Positions 46,971 to 58,923 of a DNA stretch of 64,000 nt are shown here, piece by piece. The stretch lies in contig CM069432.1 of the NCBI GenBank assembly GCA_035610365.1, forward strand, positions 75,830,520 through 75,894,519. Reading direction: 5' to 3'. The notes under the pieces were generated by a model that saw only the letters and a list, made by a program, of their open reading frames with translations, was not told where the DNA came from and made no database searches. The number at the start of each line of letters is the position of its first letter. Position 1 is the stretch's first letter. The stretch is from Aquatica leii (lineage: Eukaryota; Arthropoda; Insecta; Coleoptera; Lampyridae). The position numbers were made by a program, and so were the translations under genes.

Positions 46971-49417
46971 ATGTAAAATTTAGGCAAAGCCTGTTTTTAT
47001 GTCTTTTTGTATACTGACCCTACATCTGTAATTATGAATTATGTGTTCTTTTGTGTCTGTTACAAATATGTATAAACATGTTTTACCTTTATAACTGGAA
47101 CTTTTAGTATAACACAATTACACAAATTAACACTCGACTTGTATACAACACGCACATCAACAAAACTTGAACGATTGTCTAGCAGGTAAAAAAACAACGT
47201 TAAATTTTATACTAGTCTTAAAACAACCCGGTGGTTATTTAAATTCCTATACCCATTTTCTCCCATTTCAACAACATAATTTTAAATTTTACAAACGGTG
47301 AGCGTTTGTTTGATTTTAATTCAATAATTCTTGAAGACTATTTTTGTTAAGTTTAAATTAACCCCTTAATGTACTACATCTTCAAGTTAATTCTATTGCG
47401 ATAAATAGACCAAAATGTGCACGCTCGAATTAATTCGAGCGGTGTCGTATTTTATATTTTTGTAATTCTTCCACTTGAGAATTGAAAATAACTACATAAA
47501 ACATAAGAAAAAAATGGTTTTATTGATTGATCTTGTAAGCTATAAAGTTTTAGAGTAATATTACTTTTCGTCCAGTTGTAAATTACAAATACAAGTCTTT
47601 ATTTTTTTTATAATTATTATGGATTTAGTAGTAAAAGATTTTTTTGTGGTATAATATGTAATAATTATAAAACTGCAAAGATAAGTTTTTATAGACAGTT
47701 AGCTATTACTTTTGGCCAAAATAAATTTCAAAAATGATTTTCTTAAATTAACAAAAAAATAATTTTTTTGTCTTTTTTCTCAAAAAAAATGTGCCTTAAG
47801 AACTTAAATATGAAATTGAGAATAATCAGTACAAATGTCATATCCTCATTGCTAACTGCGACATGAAAACTTAAGTTACAATTTTTTTACGAAATTTAAT
47901 TTTTTTTTCAATGGTGCTACATAATAAAAAACTATTGAATTAATTCTAGAAAATTCATTTGAAGCACTGGATCAATGACAGAGTATTATTGTTTTGTCAC
48001 TTTCGACATTAATAATGCTTTTTTACCGTTTATCGCGAATAAACTATCCTTTAATAAAAAAACACTTAAATTTGCCTTTATCACGTTTTAAAAATCGGAA
48101 ATGTTAGTTACAATATTAAAGAAGTTGAAATACAAAACTTGTTCGGTATGTGTGTTTTTTTTGTCAGCATCGGCAGAATGAGATTCTTTGAATGAAATTT
48201 CCGTTAAAACTGCAATATCTATGAAAAAGACCTCGAATGGTCGAAGAGACCGACACATTGAAGGGATTAAAATATCCACAAAAGCTTTTGTTTGGTGCCC
48301 GGTTGACACACAGCCAGTTGATATTTACCGCAATGCAAAATAAGTTCTTAAATTAATCATGTATCGTAATAGATGAAACGAAAACAACAAAAAAAGTTTT
48401 TACAATTAGCAGTAAGATGTTATTGCGTTTATTAATACTTTATCTTTAACCTGCTAAACGCCTTTGAAGATGTTTTATCAATTTAAGGCAATAATTTGAA
48501 CTATTATCAGTACGATTTTGTATTGATCCACATTACAAATTATAACAAAGTTTGTTTGAAAACAATAATTTTCAGGTTCAAATTAAGTAAAAAAACATCA
48601 CAAACAAAAAAGAACAATGTTTATGACGATAATCGGATTAAAATGGTACGTTCCAGAAAACTGTTCTGCGAGCGTAATGTTGGAACCAAAATAAAGTTTA
48701 CTTCTAAAGATTTCATTGTAAGACAATTAGATTTTTATTATACATGTAAGCAGTAACTAAACTTACAAACACTAATTAATTATAATCAATTACACTTACA
48801 ACTCCACTAAAATGTTTCTTTTCAAATACAAGTTTTTTTAAAGATAATTTCAGCGTATACAACTACGGATCCTATAAACTTATTACCGGACTGCGGACTT
48901 TTAAGGAAATGCCTGTACATACATACTTATGTGTTGATTTGAGTGTTGTTTTTTGTACAATTTTTTTTCTAAATTTTACAGCAATGCAAAACTGTTATTT
49001 AAAAATTACTACAAATAATTAGCGAAACAATGATTGCAAGTTCCATCTGCAGTGCTTTTAAATATTTTTAAAATAAGTGTTTGCCTATTTAAAAAAACAT
49101 ACACCTGAATTTGTTGTAATTGGAGCTCACGGAGCGACTAAGTAACTTCTGACGAAACTTCATCATTTGAAAACTAAGCGGTAATGCAAAAAAGCCAAGA
49201 TAAGGGTACTTTTTTTTGCCTTGAGAACCACCAAAAAATCAGAAACGTAATTGATGAAACTTTTTTGTTGGTTTCTCGTTGTAGGTAAGTCGTAATAATA
49301 GTAAGAGGCTAAAACTATTAGAAGATAGAAAAGCAATACTGGTTCAGGGCGATTTTTCTTCCGATGACGTTTTACAGTTTTATTTTATACAAAAACATTC
49401 TACTAAAAAATTTACAT
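46971..49417. other. AT-rich non-coding stretch
   Basis: No gene recognised. A 20-bp perfect palindrome lies at 47422-47441. Confidence 0.4.
47422..47441. repeat. 20-bp perfect palindrome
   Basis: CGCTCGAATTAATTCGAGCG, fully self-complementary, about 700 bp downstream of the Harbinger transposase. Confidence 0.8.
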
Positions 49418-49860
49418 AAAATTAACTTTTTAGAATGTCTCTTTCACAACTTTTATAGACATTAATTATAAAACTCACCGAAAATGACATTTATGTGGTT
49501 ACTAAAAAGACATGTAGTCTCATTTTGTACTAAATGATACTAAAAAGTTAATTTTTAAAATTAACATTAAATTAATTTTGTAGGATGTCAGTTGAGTAAC
49601 TTTTTCAAGACATTAATTAGAAATCTCTGAAAACCTATCGAAAAGTTAACTTATATAGTTAGTAAAAAAACAAGTAGTCTCATTCTATACTTGAAAGCTG
49701 TTAATAGGTTAATTTTTATGGTTACCATCAAGTTAACTTTTTAAAACGGCTTTTGAGTAACAATTAAAGTTGTCTATTGAAAAGTTACCCAAAAGTCAAC
49801 CTCTGTAGGTAAGAAACGAGATAGGTAGCCATAATTTTCATTTTAAGCTTATACAAAAAG
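49418..49860. repeat. Tandem repeat, about 155-bp unit, nearly three copies
   Basis: AAATTAACTTTTTAGAATGTC-like starts occur near 49418, 49568 and 49729, and GTAGTCTCATT recurs at 49514 and 49674 (160 apart). Units also share GACATTAATTA and AAAAGTTAA words. Copies are diverged. Confidence 0.7.
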
Positions 49861-50059
49861 TAACTTTTACGTTTACAATTTGGCTTATTATTAGGCATAA
49901 CTACTTATTATGAATAAGTTAAACATTAAGGACACGCGGTAGAATTAACTTTTATGAATGACCAAAAGGCACGATAAAGATACCACATGCTTGTCGACTT
50001 TTCAGGTTAACTTATGATCACTTTTTGGACAAGTAAGGATAACTTTGGTTATGTGGTGT

Positions 50060-50160
50060 TACTGATGATGTTTTCTTATTTTCCCGTAATATGTTCAGAC
50101 GAATGATGGTCTTCGTCGCACCCGTGTCAACCAGTAACTGAAGGTTATACAAAAATGATA
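50060..50160 (-). pseudogene. Ty3/gypsy protease fragment, third copy
   Basis: On the minus strand NLQLLVDTGATKTIIRLNIL reads through the retropepsin active site DTGA with its usual hydrophobic flank. It aligns with VQLLVDTKVKKIFIYPD of the 34900-37970 copy, so it is probably the same family with the active site still intact. Nothing recognisable flanks it; only about 70 bases are clear. Confidence 0.65.
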
Positions 50161-53100
50161 CAAGAAAATGGAATTAGATACAAAAATGTCAAAATCTGAT
50201 AGATGATTATGATTGAGTTAAAATTGCATTAGAATGGTAAGTTTGTTTTACAACTTTGCCAAATTAGTTTTAGTAAAAATACGGTACTAAAGAAATGTTG
50301 AAAACAAACTTTGAAGTCAAAAAAAAATCCTTAACGAAACAAAAGTATTATTCTTAATCACAGCTATCTCTACCAGCAGATATCGAAACTAACGTTTATT
50401 TATAGACCAAAAGTCTAGACTTCGAGAAACTTGTGAAGACGTATAAAGCATGATGCAACATTTTACCATTAAGATTTTCGATTCAGAATTGAACAAAGAA
50501 TGTCGCAGAGTGTAGCTTTTTTGTCAATTTAGGACATCTTAATAATTTATTCGATAAAATCATATCATAAATAAACTAAAGCTAATACTAAATTATGGTA
50601 AACCTAAATTATTAAACTACTCTTCGTGTTATAAGGTTAGATACCATTAACAAATGTAAAATCATTTAAAAGATTTATAAATTTATTCCTAAGATATAAA
50701 TATTTTTGTGTTGAAATATTACGTTACGTAAGTCTAATTATTACTTGTATAAATAACTGCGTGTGTAAAAAGCATTAGGGTTAATTAATCTTAATTTTTA
50801 TTCACTCTTTAAAATTTTATCTACACACTGAGCTGTTTCTAATTAAAAATTTACAAGACATATTAAAAGTTTCCTAGAAAAAATTCAAAGTTAACGACAT
50901 GTATAGCTGATAGATTTTGATTAAAAGTATGAACTATACATATTAATTGATGAATTATTCAATTAATACCGATTAACACGTGATTCTACACTGTCATCTA
51001 AGCAAATAAAAAATACTGTGGGAATCGCTTAAACAACGTTTACTACATTATCCTTGAACTTGTGGAAAGAGGCGACACCTGCTGATTTGTAGAAGTGTAT
51101 TTATGGACGCGTCTTCTAATAAATTATTCTTAAATTTTGCGGTGACTTTTTGATATTTACTTTTTTGACGAATATGTAATCGTTAGACATGAAGGCACCA
51201 AAAAACTACATGCAATGTGCCATCTTTCTTTTAAAATGCAAATGAATAACTTGCCCGTATCATGTTTACATATTTTTTTTTGTTAATAATATTAATGTTT
51301 GCGTTGTTTATTCAGAGGTCATGGGTTAAACCGCCAAGTTTAATCAAAATTCCAATAAGGTGAATTTGTATATAGAGGATACTGACCGTATATACCTGAA
51401 AGTGAACAAAACTACTGGCTTAACCTTTTCTAAAACAAGTAAAAGTAGAAGAGATTCCAATAATGAAAATTGCATAATCTTGTTGAATCATGCATCGGTT
51501 CGACAAAAAAATAATTATTTAATTATAATAAACTTTTTTGGTATAATGTAGTATAATTTAAGCAATAAATGAATGTAACTAAATATGTACATCTAAAAAC
51601 TTGTTTTACATCTAAAACCAATAATGGTCACACTACTTTTTAACTTTAAGCTAAACGGTATCTAACATTTCACGCGTCTTGTACATTTAAATTTAGATGT
51701 TGAAAACGAACTATATAAAATTAGTAACAATGCCTTTAGTATAGCATTTAAATTTTTTTTTGTTGTAAAGTAGATCTTACGAGCAACAGTGCACACACAA
51801 AATCAGTAGAATTAAATAAAACTTTTTTGAATTAGTTTCCAAAGAGTTCTTATTAGAACAGTTTAACAGGAACCATAGAAAATATAGCAGAATGTAGTTT
51901 TAGGACGACGACAAGAACCTAAGATTATTTTAACTTCGTTATGATCAAAAAATACGGCTACCGCTGCAACAACAAGAAAGTTTGTGTAGAATTATAAAAT
52001 ATAATTTTTAAATTTAGTGTTATTATTTTAATATACTTACTCTGTATATATATTTTTAAAGAAATTTATTTGGTATCACAAAAAAATACTCTTTCTCAGA
52101 TAAGTAAGTTATTCATTTTAAACAAAAATACATAAGAGGTATTGTAAAAGCATTCACAAACAACATGGTGTAAACCTACTAGACGACTACCAGACTTGTA
52201 TCTAAAGAAAAATATAAATTCATAAATGTTAAAATTGGGCTAGATGTTGTACCTATGGAGGAACCTTAACTTAAAATACGTTACTATATCGATAGCTAAT
52301 AAAATACTTTGTTTAAAAAACGAATAGTAACTGCAGACAATAGTGACTTTATGCCAAAACTTTCTTTAGGAGTAAGTTTACTTTTACGATAAACAAGTAG
52401 TTTATAATATCATATCAAAGTATTCATTCTTATTTAAGGTCAATTTTTAGATTTTAGTGTCTTAATTTATTTTGCATTTAACATGAACACATGATATTAT
52501 TCTGCATTTTATGCTTACGTGCATCTCAAAAATTTTCTGTTTATACGTCTACGAACACGTTTTATAATGTTTACAGATAATATTAATTCATTACGATGCA
52601 TTTTGCGGTTTTTTATGAAACTTTTAGCGCATTCTTGAAAGTGTTTTAAAAATAAGTGACTATATTGTTGTTATTAAATAAATTTATAGAAAACAAATAT
52701 TACGCTAACAAAACTTTTTCTTTTTTATATTTGTTATACAATTATTTATAGTAGATATGTATATTGTAAATAACAAGTAATTTTTTTGTGTTTTTTGTTT
52801 TATTCAAATTATTTATACTTTGACTTGAATATATTTTATCTATAAAGTCATAACTATGAGTAGTGGTCTTATACATAGACAGATTAAAAGTTTGTATAAT
52901 TTTGTTGTTATTTCGTGAAACACAGACAACAAAGCAGATAACAAAATAAATAATTAAATACTTTTAATGACGTTTAGAAATAGAATTATACTTTATGTAT
53001 ATTATTAAAATAACATATTATTTGTTTGATGCATAACATAATAAAAAAAGTTAGAAGGTTTTGTTGTTACAAATTCTTATTACGACGAAGAAAGGGTAGG

Positions 53101-53460
53101 TGTTTTAAACGTTCTACAATTAAACTGTTTACACTCTGGTAACAGACTTTTGCCTGTAAAAACATACTACACATTTCTGTAATATACAAATAAGTTTACT
53201 AAAAACATTTTGTGTGTTTGTGAGAAATTAAAGAAGTTGGCAGTAAATTGTAACTTTAGAACCGATCGTACTAAAGAACAAATAGCAGTAATAATGCAAA
53301 AGAAAATTATTTAACGGTACCTACATGTAAAAAACTTCATCAAAAAAAATTATTACATTACGGTAAAGTACTAGATTAAAAAAAACAGAATCATGTTCAT
53401 TGTAGTAAGTTCAAAATAGACTTGTTAGCAATATTATTAATCAATATCAATTATTTACTA
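50161..53460. other. Long AT-rich non-coding stretch
   Basis: No gene, RNA or repeat recognised on either strand. Confidence 0.45.
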
Positions 53461-54735
53461 CAGTGGTTCCCAAAGTGGTCCTTACGGACTCCCAGAGGTT
53501 ATCGTAATCATTCAGAGGGTCCGTATAAAATTAAAATTGATTTTGGGGTTTCTAAACAATGTCAGGGGATCTGCGGAAGATTTAATATAAAATTTCAAAA
53601 TTGTGACACATTTTTATTAATATGGAAGTTAAAATAATAACAATGAATAAATTATTAGCGATTTTTACGGATTAAGTAAAATATAAATATAGACAGCTGC
53701 ATAAAATACAAGTAATAACAGGCATTGTGGTGAGTCAAGCCTATCTATACAGGTTTATAGAGCCATAGAGCCGATACCTGCACTAACTAGTCTATAATAT
53801 GAACTATAAAACAGTCGTGCATTTAATCAACAATTTAGTTCTGTGTTATGCGTGATGTAAAGTACATACAAGAAATTTTCCTAATCTTGGATAAAAAGAA
53901 GTATAATTTTTTGTATTGTTACGCAGATAACGTAATCCCTTAACATTTTTTTAAGGATTTCTTTTTTATTAAAAGCTTAAGAAGAGATTGTTTCTTAACC
54001 ACATGTGTTTCTAAAAAATATATTATTAATAATTCTGTAAAAGAAGTTAAACGTATTGGATTTTATAATTTGATATAATGCACCCTAAAATTTATAGTTT
54101 ACTATGTTATATTTTTGTTTACTTTCACAAATGTTTGGAATTACTGTATATTACTGTATTATTATAATCTATTGTTAATTAATTTTTGAATTATTTATTT
54201 TTCTTGAAAAATTAATTGGTACACAATGAGTACCTACACAATATGTGACATTTACATAAAATTTTATCCTAACGTTTCAAATAATTAATTCAAGAGAGCG
54301 TTACATTGCAGCATTCCATAAACCCAAAGAAAAAATGCAGACAGATATGAAATATGGCTTTATTTCGTCACTAGAAAATTGTAATTTGCCTATGTGTCTT
54401 CTATGTAATAAACGTCAAACGATTTAATGAAACCTCTTAAGCTTAAAGAACATTTAATAAAAATCTATAGTGACAAAAAAGATAAGGATTTAACTTTTTT
54501 CAAACAATCAAAAAAAAACTGAAAACACCGACATTGCTAGCACTCATAGGAACAACATATAAGAGAGATGACAATGGACTGCGTGTTTCTTATATTTATT
54601 TAATCATTGTAAAGTGTGGAAAGCCGTACACTATTGATGAAGAACTTATTCTACTAGCTGTCGTGTAAATTGCACAAACCAGCTTTCCATATTATAAAAA
54701 GAATTCCACTGAGTAATAACAATGTAGAAGTTTTA
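53461..54735 (+). mobile_element. hAT-like transposon, 5' half
   Basis: CAGTGGTTCCCAAAGTGGTC at 53461 is a typical hAT end (CAGTGGTTC.CAA). About 900 bp downstream begins a BED-type transposase. No matching right end or 8-bp duplication was found before 55000, so the element is truncated. Grouping the end and the gene into one element is an inference from spacing and orientation. Confidence 0.65.
54345..54735 (+). pseudogene. hAT transposase N-terminus with BED-type zinc finger
   Basis: KYGFISSLENCNLPMCLLCN (about 54350-54407) supplies the CxxC of a BED-like finger. After a slip MKPLKLKEHLIKIYSDKKDK (54427) carries the His-rich half, then DLTFFKQSKK. This matches the ZBED/SCAND3-like insect and vertebrate hAT pattern C..C...L....MKPSKLKRHLETKHPELKDK...FF..K. 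KCGKPYTIDEELIL (about 54611) is the next conserved block, normally KxxKPHTIGEELILP, and IPLSNNNVE (about 54706) matches VPLSNNTVxRRI. The catalytic part is absent. Confidence 0.8.
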
Positions 54736-55377
54736 AAATTACAAAATTAACGTTGATGTCTTGAATGGTGAATGGTGACGTAAAAATAAAATATAGATAA
54801 AACATTTTGTGGAAGAAGTATTTATTAAAATTATAACTCTTGTTTTAAAATACAAAAAAAATTGATGAATTGGATGAACCTGATAGGATGATATGAGTAT
54901 ATTTATGTCCGGCACAATGTTTGTGAGTAGCAATCACAAATCCTGACAGATACTAATTTCTAGTCAGTTTCTTTTTTTGTGATAAAGCTCATAACGGTAC
55001 TGAATTCACGTTCTACCAATTAAGATGACGAAAAGGGAAACAACAGCTACTGTATAGTAACCTATAATGCTAGATATAAAATTGAGAATTGTTTTTGTAA
55101 TTAGTTGTCGTATCCTTGTTTAAACATTAGTTACAGTTTCTCATTTGTGGATAATTTATCAAGTTGCTCCTGTATTAGTATGTATTTATGAGTTTTACTA
55201 CTTGCCAACTTTTTTTCTAAGACTTCTTTACTTTTCGATAAGGAAAGTATATCGACTGCAATTTTTTTTCAAAAAATTTTTATTGCATAATTTTACATTT
55301 CAAGTTCTCCTAAATCAGAAAAATGTATTTTTGACAAAAAAATTTAGGTGTGTGTGGGTCTGATAAAGAAACCGGAA
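54736..55377. other. AT-rich non-coding stretch
   Basis: No gene recognised. Its end may belong to the repeat family starting at 55378. Confidence 0.35.
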
Positions 55378-55725
55378 GTGGGTGTATCCGCCATTTTTAA
55401 CAGTTTTTCTTATATAATCTCGTACGTATGTAAATTATTCGAATTATTTTTACAGTTTCTTATAGAGTTAATTATTCCTAATAATTTATTTCAACAAAAT
55501 TTGTTTCTAACATTAACAGTTTATTAGATAATTGACTTGTTTATATACGAAATGCTGCATCTTATTTAAATTATCTTTGAATGTACCTACGATAACTCTC
55601 AAACCAAAAGTCCTAGTAAATTAAAATTTGGTGTAGAGCTGGCTTTTTATATTCTCTCTGCTTTGTCAAAATATGGATTAGATAAAAGAACCTAAAATGG
55701 GTGTATCCGCCATTTATAACAGTTT
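55378..55725. repeat. Direct-repeat unit of about 320 bp, copy A
   Basis: Begins and ends with the same word, GGGTGTATCCGCCATTT (55379 and 55699), so one whole unit is bracketed by two copies of its junction. Shares with copy B a run of about 290 bp including CAGTTTCTTATAGAGTTAAT and GGTGTAGAGCTGGCTTTTTA. Confidence 0.8.
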
Positions 55726-56892
55726 GTTACGTGCATTAATTTCTGATGTAATACCCTGTGTATTCATTACCTTCAAGTTAGATTTCTGTTTCTGACGCCC
55801 TCTGCCGAGTGTAGTTTTCTTGCATTTCCTGTCAAGACGTCAAACCGTTAACTACTTGAAATCGTGCTTGTGATAAATGATTCTGAATCCTACAAAATCG
55901 ACGTTAATGAATATAAAATTCTAACTTGAGAACGCATTTCGAGTAGGTTATTTATCACAAGCACGTTCCGCCACGTTTTGGCTATATGTCTCGATGCATT
56001 ATCGATCGATGAGGGATTAATATCGACAAATACCTTCACGAAAAGATTAGTATTCTGGAAGGCTTATGTTCAAACTGAAAACAAAGTCTCGACAAGAATT
56101 TGTCTCCGAGATATTACTTCTTATGCGTCAGTCGATTTCAATACCAAACTTTTACTAATTGCGAGGAACAGCATTTGATAAATCGGGTTCTTATATCTAA
56201 TTTCTTTTAGTATTAACAATTTTGTAGATTTTTACTTTCGTGGGTCATTGTGTTGACACGATTTGCTATTCATAATTATTTTAGCCTACTCAACGAGGTA
56301 AACGTTTTCTTCACGGCGCAAGTATTGGATTGTGGGTAAGTTTTATTTAATTATTTGGTCGCAGTCGAAAAGGGTCACTCACGGAATTCAGTTTGTTTAA
56401 CTTACGCAATTACAATAGTTGTTTCGGTACCATTTAGGTATTTTCTATAATTATTTCTGGGATATCGCATGCTGTGAACCTCAGTTATTTAACGTGTAAT
56501 TTTTTTCGCTTATCGACACCCGATGTGTAACTTATGTATTGTGTGTTGCTGATATTTCCGGCATTTATGTATTTAGAATGTACTACAAAATTTCAGGAGC
56601 TCATTGTTAATAATCTACGTTATTAAATTATAGTTGTTATACATATTTTATCTTTTCTTTATGGTAACATACCTTTCTAATTTATTGTGGCTACACGAAC
56701 ATCAGGGTAACAAGGATTACGAACCTAAAGCTCGTTACAAGCTTGGAGCTTCTGTCCTGATCGACACAGGCGATTTATTTATAAAGATCTGGCGCCCTTT
56801 AAATATTATTATTTGAACCTCCCCTATCTCCGACTGTGTGAGTTGGCCGTCTAAGGTTCGTGAGACCTATAAGCTTGTAACAAGTTTATAAT
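55726..56892. other. Spacer between repeat copies
   Basis: Contains a 16-bp inverted pair, CGTGCTTGTGATAAAT (55863-55878) and ATTTATCACAAGCACG (55950-55965), and a moderately GC-richer block to about 56120 and again 56680-56870. No protein family recognised. Confidence 0.4.
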
Positions 56893-57190
56893 TTTGTACG
56901 TATGTAAACTATTTGAATCATTTTTACAGTTTCTTATAGAGTTAATTCTTCCTAATAATGTATTTTAATTAAAAAAATTTCTAACAATAACAGTTTATTA
57001 GATATTTGACTTGTTTATACACGGAATGCTGCATCTTATTTAAATTATCTTTGAATGTACCTACGGTTACTCTCGAACCAAAAGTCCTAATAACTTGAAA
57101 TTTGGTGTAGAGCTGGCTTTTTATGCTTTGTCAAAATATGGATTTGATAAAAAAACCGAAAGTGGGTGTATCCGCCATTTTTAACAGTTT
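56893..57190. repeat. Direct-repeat unit, copy B
   Basis: Matches copy A over about 290 bp with scattered substitutions and small gaps, same orientation, ending in GGGTGTATCCGCCATTT at 57163. The sequence on to AGGAAAGTCGTG (57330) may be the family's other end. Confidence 0.8.
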
Positions 57191-57644
57191 TATTATAAGG
57201 GGTAAGTAATATCGAGGCGCACAAATATGCTAGAAAATCAATACAAACGTGTACATATCACTTCAAAATGGTTTTATGACAGCATAACCTTATAAAAGTA
57301 TGTAAATATTCCTTCATCATTCCTTATAGGAAAGTCGTGTGGTGACCACACCAGTTTTTTTAATTAAGCTTGTTATCAACTCTTATTTGCTTAGCTAGAA
57401 CTTCCAAGACGATTATCAGTATCAAGAGAAAATAACTCAAACTAAAGTTAACAAGGAAACAAAATTGTTACTGTTAATTTATATTTGCAGGATTTCAAAC
57501 TTTTATATTTGATACCATACCTGCACGGGTGGAATTTAATAAACAAGTTTTAATATTGTTGACATTATGTTACTACAATGCTACAAAACAACATTTATAG
57601 TAACATGAAATTGGCCTGTTACTAGTGAATATAATATAATAAAT
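57191..57644. other. Non-coding stretch
   Basis: No gene recognised; may include upstream P-like transposase sequence too decayed to read. Confidence 0.35.
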
Positions 57645-57834
57645 ACTGTTGTAAATCTAAAGTCTGATGCAAAACTTTATATAATGCGCTTTGATGAGAT
57701 TTCTCTGAAAAAGCATTTCTTTATAATACTGTTAGAGATCAAATTGTTGGGTTTGAGGAAACTGACGGAGGTAAATTTTTTATTCACAAGTGTTTGATGG
57801 CAGAGCCATCTCATAGTATAAATTTACTATGTGA
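57645..57834 (+). pseudogene. P-element-like transposase fragment
   Basis: LKSDAKLYIMRFDEISLKKH then, after a one-base slip, FYNTVRDQIVGFEETDGGK matches the RNase H-like core start of P-element/THAP9-type transposases (LLFDEMSIK...FYN...D.IIGFED.G). FDE (about 57690) carries the first catalytic Asp. The fragment ends where the hammerhead foldback begins at 57835, and the continuation was not recognised after 58213. Confidence 0.7.
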
Positions 57835-58213
57835 TTAAAATTAACTGTAGATAGCTATAAACGATGGTAAATACGTTGAGTTAGTTTAACACCCGCGAAT
57901 TTCAAAATATGCTTTGAATTATTCGTCGGGATAAAACCACAACGTAAAAGGACATTGGGGGTGAGCAATGTCAATGCAATTGTGTAAACGCCACCAGAGT
58001 GAACTACTAGACAGCTGTTTCGCCCTTTTGGGGCTCATCAGTAGTAGGAGATACACTCTAATGTTGTTCCCATTGCATTGACATTGCTCACCCCCAATGT
58101 CCTTTTACGTTGTGGTTTTATCCCGACGAATAATTCAAAGCATATTTTGAAATTCGCGGGTGTTAAACTAACTCAACGTATTTACCATCGTTTATAGCTA
58201 TCTACAGTTAATT
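57835..58213. repeat. Foldback with about 145-bp identical arms
   Basis: The left arm, AAATTAACTGTAGATAGC... to about 57980, is repeated as an exact reverse complement from about 58071 to 58213 as far as I can read by eye. Arms include CACCCGCGAATTTC, GTCGGGATAAAACCAC and GACATTGGGGGTGAGC. The unpaired loop of about 90 bases holds the hammerhead ribozyme. Such identity, in a window where most repeats are diverged, implies a recent origin or gene conversion. Confidence 0.92.
57996..58059 (-). ncRNA. Hammerhead ribozyme, retroelement type
   Basis: On the minus strand the core is CTGATGAG (58041-58034), stem II GCCC-CAAAA-GGGC, then CGAAAC (GAAAC at 58021-58017) and a minimal self-complementary stem III, ACAG/CTGT, followed by the GTC cleavage triplet (58012-58010). 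Stem I is formed by CTACTA (before CTGATGA) and TAGTAG (after GTC), then an asymmetric internal loop, then AGAGTG/CACTCT. All conserved core bases are present: CUGAUGA, GAAA and UC at the site. Predicted cleavage is after 58010. Minimal stem III hammerheads of Penelope-like elements and retrozymes are known to work best as dimers. The fold is read by eye but every core base fits. Confidence 0.9.
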
Positions 58214-58277
58214 TTTTATTCTCCAAAAGAGTTCTGTTTTTTTGTTTTTTTGATTTTAATATAACTACTTATTTATA

Positions 58278-58923
58278 TACAGTGCACGCCACTTATTCGA
58301 ATTATAATAATCTTAATTAATTTCGGTTTATGTTATCAATTTTTTTTCTTGGGTTTGCTTCTATACATAAACAATAATTTATTGTGTATTCATTTTGTCG
58401 CTGAATTTTCACAATACGCTTCTTTAGAGTGAAAAATTTTATCTTTGTACTTTAAAAATAGTTATTTAGCATATTTAGTTTTATTTTTGCAGTGTGTTTA
58501 TTTATACAAGTATTTTGAAACCATGTGGGTTCTTAGAATAACAACTTCACTTAACTACGTCTTATGTGATAACGTTATTTTGTATTTATTTTTATTTTTA
58601 ATGTCAGCAAATCACTGAGAAGTAATGTGTAGTTTTTAGTACAGTAAATTAAATATTACAACGTTTTTTTGATTTCTTTTTATTAACGGTGTCAACAAAC
58701 TAATTTTTAATTGTTTTAAACGTTTTATGAAAATTTTTTTTGCTTATATTGATGCTATAATTTCACCTTCTAAGTTAACAACTTGTTAATCAGATACATG
58801 CTGTATTTACTGCTTTTACACCAATATACATTTATTTGTTTTTTTCTAAATTTTAGGTATTGTTATTAGGTTACTGTTATCAAAAATGGCCCAACATGTT
58901 TCTATTAAGCGGCGAGCACTGTA
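58278..58923. mobile_element. CAGTG-ended MITE with TA duplication
   Basis: Left end CAGTGCACGCCACTTATTCG (58280) and right end, reverse strand CAGTGCTCGCCGCTTAATAG (to 58921), flanked by TA on both sides (58278-58279, 58922-58923). The 642-bp element is AT-rich and codes for nothing recognised. Ends and target fit the pogo/Tigger group, with a TIR family different from the 44345 element. Confidence 0.8.

Noticed and set aside
48088-48309. 73-residue minus-strand frame in a less AT-rich block
   Set aside because: No motif recognised on either strand; not enough to call a gene.
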